A stretch of 64,000 nucleotides of DNA from the NCBI GenBank assembly GCA_964436235.1, contig CAYTCW010000001.1, forward strand, positions 45,701 to 109,700, read 5' to 3'. Positions 25,489 to 33,131 of the stretch are shown piece after piece; positions within the stretch are counted from its first letter, which is position 1; the number at the start of each line of letters is the position of its first letter. The position numbers were made by a program, and so were the translations under genes. This stretch comes from UBA9980 sp964436235 (GTDB lineage Bacteria; Muiribacteriota; UBA9980). The notes below the pieces were generated by a model. The model ran no database searches. It worked only from the letters and a program-made list of their open reading frames with translations, and was not told where the DNA came from.

Positions 25489-25517
25489 TTGATTTTTGGT
25501 TTTTAGTTTGATATAAT
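25489..25517 (+). promoter_or_regulatory. sigma70-type promoter for the Tad operon
   Basis: TTGATT (25489-25494), 17 bp, TATAAT (25512-25517). It is divergent from the HEAT promoter, with 37 bp between their -35 boxes. Predicted +1 is near 25524, leaving an approximately 82-nt leader. Confidence 0.78.
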
Positions 25518-25523
25518 AAATTG

Positions 25524-25605
25524 CACCCGTGCGTAAGGTATAGCGACCTTGCCAGTTCGGGGTTATGTCCTTTAATGATTAGAAATATTAGTACGACAGG
25601 ATAAG
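25524..25605 (+). promoter_or_regulatory. Structured 5' leader of the Tad operon (candidate RNA switch)
   Basis: AAGGT (25535-25539) pairs with ACCTT (25546-25550) around ATAGCG. TGTCCT (25566-25571) can pair with AGGATA (25598-25603), which is the Shine-Dalgarno region. AAGG could alternatively pair with CCTT at 25569-25572 and free the ribosome site. It does not match c-di-GMP class I or any other riboswitch consensus I know. Confidence 0.35.
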
Positions 25606-26874
25606 ATGAGCGCAAAAAACATTAAAATATTACTCATAGAAAAAGATTGCGGATTATTAGGTCCTTTAGAAGCGCAGCTCAAAGAAATTCCGGGGGTAGA
25701 GCTGTGCGCAAAGGCTTTAAATTATGAGCAATTGGCCGATTCATATAAAACGAACGCCCCCGATATAATACTTCTCGATTTAAGTTTCGAAGACGACAAT
25801 ATTTACGCTTTTTTATCATCGCTTGAAACGCAGGTGGCTACGGGTCATCTTGCGCTTATCGCGCTGGCCGGTTCGTCGGATATGAACCGTATCAGAAAGG
25901 CTATGAAGTCCGGCTGCGCCGACTTTTTAATGCTTCCGGTCAAAACCGAGGAAATATCGAATGCCATCAAATCGGCTTATGAAAAAAATCAGTCGATAGT
26001 TAAAAATTCTTCAGTCGTTCCTAACAGTCAGAGAGTGCCCGCCGGAAGAGTTATTACGATTTTTTCAACTAAAGGCGGAGTCGGCAAGTCAACTATTGCG
26101 GTTAATCTGGCCGTGACGCTTGCCGCCTTCCTTAAAGACAGCGGGCGTAAAGTAGCATTGTTAGACGGCAATTTCCAGTTCGGAGACGTCGGTTTTATGC
26201 TGAATTTGAAGCCTGAAAAGACCATTCACGGGCTTGTGCGCGAGATGGGCGAACCCTCTCCGCTTTCTCTTGAAGTTATGAAAAACTTTATTACGACGCA
26301 CCACAGCGGGCTCGATATTTTACTCGCGCCTTCGAAGCCTCAATTCGCCGAAGAAGTTACGATGCTTCATTTAGGCTACGTAATGGAATGTCTTAAAAAA
26401 AATTACGATTATGTGGTAGTCGATACCATACACCATATCAACGATACCGATCTGACCATATTCGACTGGACGAGCATGCTTTTCGTAATAGCCACTCTCG
26501 AAGTGACCACAATCAAAAATCTTGTATTGACGCTTGAAATTTTAAAAGACCTCCAGATACCTAAAGATAAGATTTCACTTATACTCAACAGGGCTTATCA
26601 GAAAATGGGAGTGGAATGTTCGACCGTAGAAGAAAAATTAATGAAAATAAGCTGCATGATTCCTTCCGACGGCGAACGCGTCGTAGCTTCGCTTAACAGC
26701 GGAACGCCCTTTGTCACCGATATGCAGTTAGATATTCCCATCGTGAAGGCGTTTCATGAACTCGCCTTGTTGGTGGCCTGTGACGAGGACAAATCTTATT
26801 TTAATAAAATAGAAGAAATAATTAAAAATAAAGGAAATGTTTTTGATTTCTTTAAAAAACTTATGAAAAAATGA
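25606..26874 (+). CDS. cpaE: CpaE/TadZ-type protein: receiver-like domain plus MinD-family ATPase
   Basis: 422 residues. Residues 1-125 form a receiver-like domain with acidic E12/D14 and phosphoacceptor candidate D58 (IILLDLS), but the conserved Lys before the Pro is Leu110 (FLMLP), so classic phosphorelay is doubtful. Residues 145-395 are a ParA/MinD ATPase with an intact deviant Walker A (STKGGVGKST, K161). TadZ/CpaE marks the pole and recruits the Tad pilus apparatus. It is the first gene of the Tad operon, followed by cpaF, tadB and tadC. Confidence 0.87.
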   Translation: MSAKNIKILLIEKDCGLLGPLEAQLKEIPGVELCAKALNYEQLADSYKTNAPDIILLDLSFEDDNIYAFLSSLETQVATGHLALIALAGSSDMNRIRKAMKSGCADFLMLPVKTEEISNAIKSAYEKNQSIVKNSSVVPNSQRVPAGRVITIFSTKGGVGKSTIAVNLAVTLAAFLKDSGRKVALLDGNFQFGDVGFMLNLKPEKTIHGLVREMGEPSPLSLEVMKNFITTHHSGLDILLAPSKPQFAEEVTMLHLGYVMECLKKNYDYVVVDTIHHINDTDLTIFDWTSMLFVIATLEVTTIKNLVLTLEILKDLQIPKDKISLILNRAYQKMGVECSTVEEKLMKISCMIPSDGERVVASLNSGTPFVTDMQLDIPIVKAFHELALLVACDEDKSYFNKIEEIIKNKGNVFDFFKKLMKK

Positions 26875-26896
26875 ATTTAATTCGGGGGAATGAAAG

Positions 26897-28282
26897 ATGA
26901 GCCTGTTAAAGAGAATAAGCACCGACGATAAAGACGAACTCGAAAAAAGTAAAAGCGGGGGTTCAAAGTCCGATTCCGATAAGGAGAGCCCTTTAGAGCT
27001 TATTAAAAACGATATGCAGTCCAAACTTGTAGAGCGCCTCGACGAGGACTTTTTGAAAATAAAATCCGATGATGAAAAAAAGGCGAAACTCAAGCCCATG
27101 CTTGAAGAATTTTACATTCAGATAGCCGCCGATAAAGGGATGACGCTCACCTCGGCCGAAAAATCCAATTTAATTATTTCCGTCATTAACGACGTTATCG
27201 GCCTTGGTCCTCTTCAGCCTCTTTTAGAAGACGAGTCTATTTCTGAAATAATGGTAAACGGCCCACAGCGAACTTATATAGAACGAAAAGGAAAGCTTAT
27301 CCTTTCGGATGTGAAATTTAGAGACAACGGCCACGTAATGCGAATCATCGAAAAAATCGTATCGCCATTAGGACGCCGTTGCGACGAGTCTTCGCCGATA
27401 GTCGATGCGCGTATTAAAGGCGGCCCGGCCGACGGTTCCCGCGTTAACGCTATTATTCCGCCTTTAGCGCTCGACGGCCCCACCATTACGATACGAAAAT
27501 TTAAAAAAGACGCTCTTACCATCGACAGCCTCGTTAATTTCGGTTCTATGACGCGAGAAATGGCTAACTTTTTAGAAGCCTGCGTTCTCGCCCGTCTCAA
27601 TATAGTAGTTTCCGGCGGTACAGGTTCGGGTAAAACCACTTTGCTCAACGTTCTGTCGAGTTTCATACCGGAAGACGAAAGAATAGTGACTATCGAAGAC
27701 GCGGCTGAGCTTCAGCTTAAACAGCCTCATGTGGTAAGGCTCGAAACCAGGCCCGCTAATATAGAAGGAAAAGGCGCTATTTCGATACGCGAATTAGTTA
27801 AAAACTCTCTTCGTATGAGACCGGAGCGCGTAGTAATAGGAGAATGCCGCGGCGGCGAAGCGCTCGACATGCTTCAGGCCATGAATACGGGCCACGACGG
27901 TTCGTTAACGACCGGCCACGCCAACACGCCCCGCGATATGATCGCGCGTCTTGAAACGATGGTTATGATGGCCGGCATGGACCTTCCGGTCCGCGCTATC
28001 CGCGAACAGATATCAGGCGCCGTTAACATTATAGTCCAGCAGACAAGACTTAAAGATGGTTCGCGTAAAGTAGTCGCGGTAACAGAAGTTCAGGGCATGG
28101 AAGGCGACACGGTCGTTCTGCAGGATATCTTCGTATTCGAACAGCAGGGTCTCGATGAAAAAGGAAAGATCATCGGGCGCGTTAAACCTACCGGAATAAG
28201 ACCTAAATTCATGTCTAAATTCGAAGAAGAAGGCATTAAACTTCCCGCGGATATATTCATGGACAGCAAACGCGGCTGGTAA
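26897..28282 (+). CDS. cpaF: Tad pilus assembly ATPase CpaF/TadA
   Basis: A 461-residue hexameric secretion ATPase. After an N-terminal helical domain come the NTD motif PLLEDESISEIMVNGP, Walker A SGGTGSGKTT (about 239-248), an Asp/Glu box (TIEDAAELQL), a Walker B-like segment (MRPERVVIGECRGGEALDML) and a His box (TGHDGSLTTGHAN). It powers Tad pilus assembly, and in some species retraction. It lies 22 bp after cpaE with a GGGGGAATGAAAG ribosome region. Confidence 0.95.
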   Translation: MSLLKRISTDDKDELEKSKSGGSKSDSDKESPLELIKNDMQSKLVERLDEDFLKIKSDDEKKAKLKPMLEEFYIQIAADKGMTLTSAEKSNLIISVINDVIGLGPLQPLLEDESISEIMVNGPQRTYIERKGKLILSDVKFRDNGHVMRIIEKIVSPLGRRCDESSPIVDARIKGGPADGSRVNAIIPPLALDGPTITIRKFKKDALTIDSLVNFGSMTREMANFLEACVLARLNIVVSGGTGSGKTTLLNVLSSFIPEDERIVTIEDAAELQLKQPHVVRLETRPANIEGKGAISIRELVKNSLRMRPERVVIGECRGGEALDMLQAMNTGHDGSLTTGHANTPRDMIARLETMVMMAGMDLPVRAIREQISGAVNIIVQQTRLKDGSRKVVAVTEVQGMEGDTVVLQDIFVFEQQGLDEKGKIIGRVKPTGIRPKFMSKFEEEGIKLPADIFMDSKRGW

Positions 28283-28326
28283 TAAGCAAAAAAACGAAAA
28301 CTCTATAAAATTGGAGCGTAGCGTTT

Positions 28327-29337
28327 ATGGGTAGTTTCATTACAATGGTGGTCATACTGGCGATATTAGTCGTCCTGTTCTTTCTCCTGCTTACTTCCTA
28401 TCAGGTCGTCGTCAAGCGCCAGGAAAGCGTTAAAGACCGTTTGGACCGTTTCGTGGCGACGCAGGCTAAAGGCGGCATGGGGGGCGCGGAAGGTTCCGTC
28501 ACCGGCGAAGCCATAGGCGATCTGGCTAAAAAAAGCGAATTAATGCAGAATATCGGCACTATCATAACGCCGGAAAAAATAAAAGAAAAAATAACCGCCA
28601 TGCTTTCGGCCGCCGATATACCTCTTCGCGCCACGGAATTTATGGCCGGCGTTTTTTTTCTTTCGACACTTCCGCTTATAGTCGTATGCCTCGTTTTAAA
28701 AAGACTGGCGCTCGGACTCATGATTGCAGCTATTTTCGGTTATTCGCCTTTTATATGGGTAGCGATGAAAAAAGCCAAAAAGCGGCAGATGTTCGCGGCG
28801 CTATTGTTAGATACGCTCGGCATAATTTCTAACGCGTTGAAGGCCGGTTATTCGTTTATGCAGGCTATAGAGCTTATTACAAGAGAATCGCCTTATCCTA
28901 TGTCAACCGAGTTTAAAAAAGTGCTTCGCGAAAACGCCGTGGGCGTGGCTCTTGAAACTTCACTTGAAAATATGGCTGAAAGGCTTGAAAACGACGATTT
29001 CGATTTATTAGTAACCGTAGTTTTAATTCAGCGCGAAGTCGGCGGCAATCTCGCCGACGTTCTCGACCAGATTTCAGAAACTATAAGAGAGCGAATAAAA
29101 ATAAAGGGCCAGATCGTAACCCTTACTTCACAGGCGCGAATGGGCGGTTACGTTATAACGGGCCTGCCGATAATGCTCGGTTTGGCGATATTTGCGCTCA
29201 ATCCGGATTATTTCGTCAATAAATTTTTGCTCGCGGACGTCAACGGCTTCAAGGGCTGGTATTCTTTGATTTTCTGCGGTTTAATGATGGGCGCCGGTTC
29301 ATTGATTATTAAAAAAATTACGGATATCGACGTTTAA
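28327..29337 (+). CDS. tadB: Tad pilus inner-membrane platform protein TadB
   Basis: 336 residues: N-terminal helix (about 4-25), cytoplasmic part, two central membrane helices (about 96-140), a T2SSF domain (LLDTLGIISNALKAGYSFMQAIEL, VLIQREVGGNLADVLDQI) and C-terminal helices. TadB and TadC form the platform that CpaF acts on. It sits between cpaF and tadC, the standard order. Confidence 0.92.
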   Translation: MGSFITMVVILAILVVLFFLLLTSYQVVVKRQESVKDRLDRFVATQAKGGMGGAEGSVTGEAIGDLAKKSELMQNIGTIITPEKIKEKITAMLSAADIPLRATEFMAGVFFLSTLPLIVVCLVLKRLALGLMIAAIFGYSPFIWVAMKKAKKRQMFAALLLDTLGIISNALKAGYSFMQAIELITRESPYPMSTEFKKVLRENAVGVALETSLENMAERLENDDFDLLVTVVLIQREVGGNLADVLDQISETIRERIKIKGQIVTLTSQARMGGYVITGLPIMLGLAIFALNPDYFVNKFLLADVNGFKGWYSLIFCGLMMGAGSLIIKKITDIDV

Positions 29338-29364
29338 AATATCTTCTTGCGGAGGAATTGACCA

Positions 29365-30303
29365 ATGGATATAACTTCTCTCGTTCTGGTAGCGGCTATT
29401 ATAATAGCGGGCGCTATGTTTTTAATGCCTTCACAAAAAAACTCCGTAGTTTCGAGGCTCGAAGAATTTTCAGGCCAGAAAGAAGAAGGGGCGGGCTTGT
29501 CAAAGGCCCAGCCTTCGATCGAAGACGAGGAACTTCAGAAATCATTTTTTGAGCGAATAATAAAACCGGTTTTAACGGGCTTTGCAAACGCTCTGAGCAA
29601 GCGCAATAAAGCCGATACGGCCTCTCAGCTGAAAAAAGAGCTGGCCCAGGCCGGAAATCCGGGTGGACTCACGCCCACCGAATTTAACGTATTAAAAGTT
29701 CTGCTTATAGTTATCCCCGCGCCGCTGTTCGGCGTTCTCGGATTTATGCTCAAGGTGCCCATCCAGAGCTTAGGGATGGGCTGTCTCATAATATTCGTGA
29801 TCTGCTTTCTCGGGCCGCGTATTTATCTTCAAAGGCTTGTCGCTTTCCGCAAATATATGATACAAAAGGCCCTGCCGGACTGCCTGGATCTTATGTGCGT
29901 ATCCGTCGAGGCCGGCCTCGGCTTCGATATAGCATTAGCTAAACTCGTAACTAAATTTAAAGGCCCGCTCGGCGAAGAATTGAAAAACGTTCTTCAGGAA
30001 ATGCAGATGGGGCGAAGCCGCCGCGAAGCGTTCAAAGCGCTTTCCGATAAAATGGAGGTAGAAGATCTTTCGGCTTTTATCTCGGCGCTCATTCAGGCCG
30101 ATCAGCTCGGCGTTTCAGTGTCTAAAATATTGAAGATACAATCCGCTCAGGCGCGTCTTAAAAAAAGGCAGCGAGCCGAGCAGCTGGCGATGCAGGCCCC
30201 GGTTAAAATGTTGTTTCCGATGGTCGGCTGCATATTTCCGACGATAATGGTCGTTTTGCTCGGCGGCGTAGTTTTTGAATTCATAAAAAACTTTCCGAAA
30301 TAA
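29365..30303 (+). CDS. tadC: Tad pilus inner-membrane platform protein TadC
   Basis: 312 residues, the second T2SSF-family platform protein: N-terminal helix (about 4-22), paired helices (about 110-150), the T2SSF motif (ALPDCLDLMCVSVEAGLGFDIAL, QADQLGVSVSKILKIQSAQAR) and a C-terminal helix. GGAGG precedes the ATG. No Flp pilin, secretin (RcpA/CpaC), CpaB or prepilin peptidase gene is in the window, so the rest of the system must be elsewhere. Confidence 0.92.
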   Translation: MDITSLVLVAAIIIAGAMFLMPSQKNSVVSRLEEFSGQKEEGAGLSKAQPSIEDEELQKSFFERIIKPVLTGFANALSKRNKADTASQLKKELAQAGNPGGLTPTEFNVLKVLLIVIPAPLFGVLGFMLKVPIQSLGMGCLIIFVICFLGPRIYLQRLVAFRKYMIQKALPDCLDLMCVSVEAGLGFDIALAKLVTKFKGPLGEELKNVLQEMQMGRSRREAFKALSDKMEVEDLSAFISALIQADQLGVSVSKILKIQSAQARLKKRQRAEQLAMQAPVKMLFPMVGCIFPTIMVVLLGGVVFEFIKNFPK

Positions 30304-30317
30304 AAGGAAAACGCTCT

Positions 30318-30668
30318 ATGCTCAAAGTCGAAAAAAAAGACGGCACTTTAGTATCGGATAAAATATTGAATTATAACTCTTTTTTTAAGCGTGCGTTCGG
30401 GCTGATGTTTAAAATAAGAGATGAAAAGTATGATGGAATAATGCTTTCACCGTGCTCGAACATTCATACTTTTTTTATGAGGATGGAAATTGATTGTTTT
30501 TTTTTGAGCGGCGACAATAAAATTTTAAAAATTATATGGCGCATGAAGCCATCCAGGGTATCAGGCTTTATAAAAGACTGCCATAAAGTTTTAGAGCTCG
30601 CCCCCGGAGTCGTCGAAGAAAATTCATTGGCCGAAGGCGAATATTTGAATATTGAAACACTAAAATAG
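30318..30668 (+). CDS. DUF192 family protein
   Basis: A 116-residue protein with the DUF192 pattern: FKRAFGLMFKIRDEKYDGIM, a CSNIHTFFMRMEID core, and the segment VLELAPGVVEENSLAEGE. The typical GLM and MRxxxxD motifs are present. Function is unknown. DUF192 genes often sit beside Tad pilus or type II secretion genes; here it lies 14 bp after tadC. No signal peptide is visible, so it is a cytoplasmic form. Confidence 0.85.
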   Translation: MLKVEKKDGTLVSDKILNYNSFFKRAFGLMFKIRDEKYDGIMLSPCSNIHTFFMRMEIDCFFLSGDNKILKIIWRMKPSRVSGFIKDCHKVLELAPGVVEENSLAEGEYLNIETLK

Positions 30669-30718
30669 CTTAGATAACGAAGATTTATAAATATAACATA
30701 AAATTACAAGGAGATATT

Positions 30719-31933
30719 ATGGATTTAAAGCAAATTCCTATATTTTCAAGTTTGAACGATAATCATGTCGAAAAAATCAAGGAAATCGTCGAGGAAGTAA
30801 GTATGCCCAAGGGCGCGGCGATTTTCAAACAGGGCGATTTCGGCGACGCTTTTTATATCGTTATAAACGGCAAGGTTAAAATATCAAAAATCGAAGACGG
30901 CGAAGACAAAACTCTCGCGCTGCTCAAGGAAGGCGAATTTTTCGGCGAAATGGCCCTTCTCGAAGAGGCACCCCGTTCCGCCTCCGCCACCTGCGTTGAC
31001 GAATGCAAACTCTATAAAATAACCCAGAAGAATTTCGGTTATATAATGCTATTAAATCCTGCGATATCGCTTAAGATAATGCGTTTTATGAGCGACCGCG
31101 TCAGAAAATCGTCGGTCGTTTCGACTGTAGCGGAAAAAGAAGGCAAAATAATTTCTTTCTTTTCGCCTAAGGGCGGTGCCGGCTGTTCGACTTTTTCTTC
31201 GAATTTCGCTTACGGCCTGTCGTTAAATAAAGATTTACGCGTGCTGTTAATCGATCTCGATCTCGAGTTCGGCTCGCTGGATATGATACTCGACGCTAAA
31301 TACGATAAGAGCATAGCCGATCTGGCTAAAGAAGTCGAAATAAAAAATTATGAAAATATTTCGCAGTTTTTAGCTCCCGCCTGCGAATCTTTTAAACTTC
31401 TGACCGCGCCTAAAAAGCCCGAAGAGGCCGAATTAGTTAAAGTCAAAGACGTAAAAGAAATAATAGAGGTTTTAAAAGGCTATTTCGATTACATAATAAT
31501 AGACACGCCTTCGTCGTTTACCGATCATACGCTGATGGCGCTCGACGTGGCCTATCGCATTATAGTCGTTATGAATTCTGATACACTGTGTCTTCGCAAT
31601 ACCAGAAAGTGTTTCGATGTAATGAAAAGCCTCGAGTATCCCGAAAATAAGATAATCACGGTAATGAACCGCGACGATAACCTTTCGACGATGCCGGTCG
31701 AAGAGATCGAAAAGTTTATTAAAACTAAAATTTCACATACGATTCCAAACGAATATATCACCATGCGAAAAGCGACCGATCTCGGCGTACCGTTTTTAAA
31801 ACACGCTCCGGCCTCTCCGGTTACGGCGAAGTTTTTAGAAATGATCAATAAAATAACGAACCAGAACCTCCAGGTGCCGAAGGCCGAAACGAACTTCTTC
31901 GACTCCCTTAAAAATCTGGTTATGGGAAAATAG
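30719..31933 (+). CDS. Cyclic-nucleotide-binding domain fused to CpaE/TadZ-like MinD domain
   Basis: 404 residues. Residues 1-118 are a cNMP-binding domain with a phosphate-binding cassette (FGEMALLEEAPRSASA) retaining the ribose-contacting Glu77 and phosphate-contacting Arg86, so cAMP or cGMP binding is plausible. Residues 140-390 are a MinD/CpaE-like domain (LLIDLDLEFGSLDM, YIIIDTPSS, TVMNRD). The deviant Walker A reads PKGGAGCST: the signature Lys151 is kept, but the P-loop Lys is Cys156. ATP hydrolysis is therefore probably impaired, as in some TadZ proteins. AAGGAG precedes the ATG. Its place after tadC and DUF192, and an adenylate cyclase 12 kb away, suggest cyclic-nucleotide control of pilus placement (inference). 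Confidence 0.88.
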   Translation: MDLKQIPIFSSLNDNHVEKIKEIVEEVSMPKGAAIFKQGDFGDAFYIVINGKVKISKIEDGEDKTLALLKEGEFFGEMALLEEAPRSASATCVDECKLYKITQKNFGYIMLLNPAISLKIMRFMSDRVRKSSVVSTVAEKEGKIISFFSPKGGAGCSTFSSNFAYGLSLNKDLRVLLIDLDLEFGSLDMILDAKYDKSIADLAKEVEIKNYENISQFLAPACESFKLLTAPKKPEEAELVKVKDVKEIIEVLKGYFDYIIIDTPSSFTDHTLMALDVAYRIIVVMNSDTLCLRNTRKCFDVMKSLEYPENKIITVMNRDDNLSTMPVEEIEKFIKTKISHTIPNEYITMRKATDLGVPFLKHAPASPVTAKFLEMINKITNQNLQVPKAETNFFDSLKNLVMGK

Positions 31934-31941
31934 TTGATTTA

Positions 31942-33111
31942 ATGCATATATACCTGCATATACCGTTCTGCCTGAAAAAGTGCCATTATTGCGATTTTGC
32001 TTCGCGGGGCATCGATGAGTTCGGCGGCCGCGCGCCTATAGATGAATATTTCGAAGCGTTAGGCGCGGAAATAATTTCGAGGACGAAAGATTCCGGATTA
32101 AAAATTGCGCGCACGGTTTATTTCGGCGGCGGCACGCCGGGCGTCGGCGGAGTCGATAACCTGATAAAAATCCTTGATCTTTTGAGGAAAGTATATCGGT
32201 TCGCTCCCGATTGTGAGATAAGTTTTGAAACCAATCCTAAAATATTTTCGGATAAAGATTACGGGCGTATGCTCGAAGCCGGATTTAACAGGATTTCTAT
32301 AGGCGTTCAGAGTCTTGACGACGACGATTTAAAATTGTTAGGCCGGGCCCACGACGCGCGCGGGGCCCAAGCGGCCCTTGCCATGGCCCGCGGTGCCGGT
32401 TTTAAAAATATAAGCGCCGATTTTATGATAGGCGTGCCGTATCGCAAAGGCGGATTCGCTCATAAAACCGTTTTTTCAGATGAGCTTCTTGCCCGGCTGG
32501 AGCATATTTCAGTTTATCAGTTTTGCGTATGCGATAATACTGTCATAGCTTCGAAAATAGATAAAGGCGAAATTATTATACCCGGCGACGAATGGATGGC
32601 CGAAGAGTATATCGCGGTGTGCTCTCGGCTTGCCGGAGCCGGATTCGCTCAATATGAAATTTCGAATTTTGCCGCCGGACCCGAATATATTTCAAAGCAC
32701 AACTACTCTTACTGGCTGAAACGAGATTATACGGGGTTCGGTGCCGCGGCGGTTTCGACGGTTAATGACCTGCGGCGTACTAATCATGGAGACATCCGCT
32801 CCTACATAGACGGCGTAAAGGACGGAGCGTATTTTGATATTGAAAGACTCGGCCCGCGTGAACGGTTTCTTGAAAAAGTGATGCTCGCTCTCAGAACCGC
32901 CCGCGGTCTCACAAAAGATATGCTGCCGGCCGGAAGTTTTGAAATTCTTCAAAAAAACTCGGGTTTAAAAACTCTCGCGGAACGAAATTTTATCGATTTG
33001 AGCCCGGAAGGCATCGCGCTCGGCCCGAAAGGTTTTATGGTAATGAATAACATAATTTTAACCGTTATGGATTCGCTCGATTCGGAGCGCATTTCAATTG
33101 ATGAAAGATAA
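31942..33111 (+). CDS. hemW: Radical SAM protein HemW-like (heme chaperone family)
   Basis: 389 residues. The radical SAM cluster motif PFCLKKCHYCDF (C10, C14, C17) starts the protein, followed by YFGGGTP, the HemN/HemW-type GVQSLDDDDLKLLGRAH and KHNYSYWLKRDYTGFG. A C-terminal HemN_C-like winged domain (TARGLTKDMLP to LTVMDSL) follows. HemW binds and transfers heme; it lacks coproporphyrinogen oxidase activity. It begins 8 bp after the cNMP-TadZ stop and precedes the TPR gene. Confidence 0.88.
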   Translation: MHIYLHIPFCLKKCHYCDFASRGIDEFGGRAPIDEYFEALGAEIISRTKDSGLKIARTVYFGGGTPGVGGVDNLIKILDLLRKVYRFAPDCEISFETNPKIFSDKDYGRMLEAGFNRISIGVQSLDDDDLKLLGRAHDARGAQAALAMARGAGFKNISADFMIGVPYRKGGFAHKTVFSDELLARLEHISVYQFCVCDNTVIASKIDKGEIIIPGDEWMAEEYIAVCSRLAGAGFAQYEISNFAAGPEYISKHNYSYWLKRDYTGFGAAAVSTVNDLRRTNHGDIRSYIDGVKDGAYFDIERLGPRERFLEKVMLALRTARGLTKDMLPAGSFEILQKNSGLKTLAERNFIDLSPEGIALGPKGFMVMNNIILTVMDSLDSERISIDER

Positions 33112-33131
33112 GCGTACGCAAAGGAGTTGCA

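Noticed and set aside
25524..25605. c-di-GMP class I riboswitch in the Tad leader
   Set aside because: The expected conserved GEMM core and tetraloop/receptor are not present; only generic pairings can be shown.
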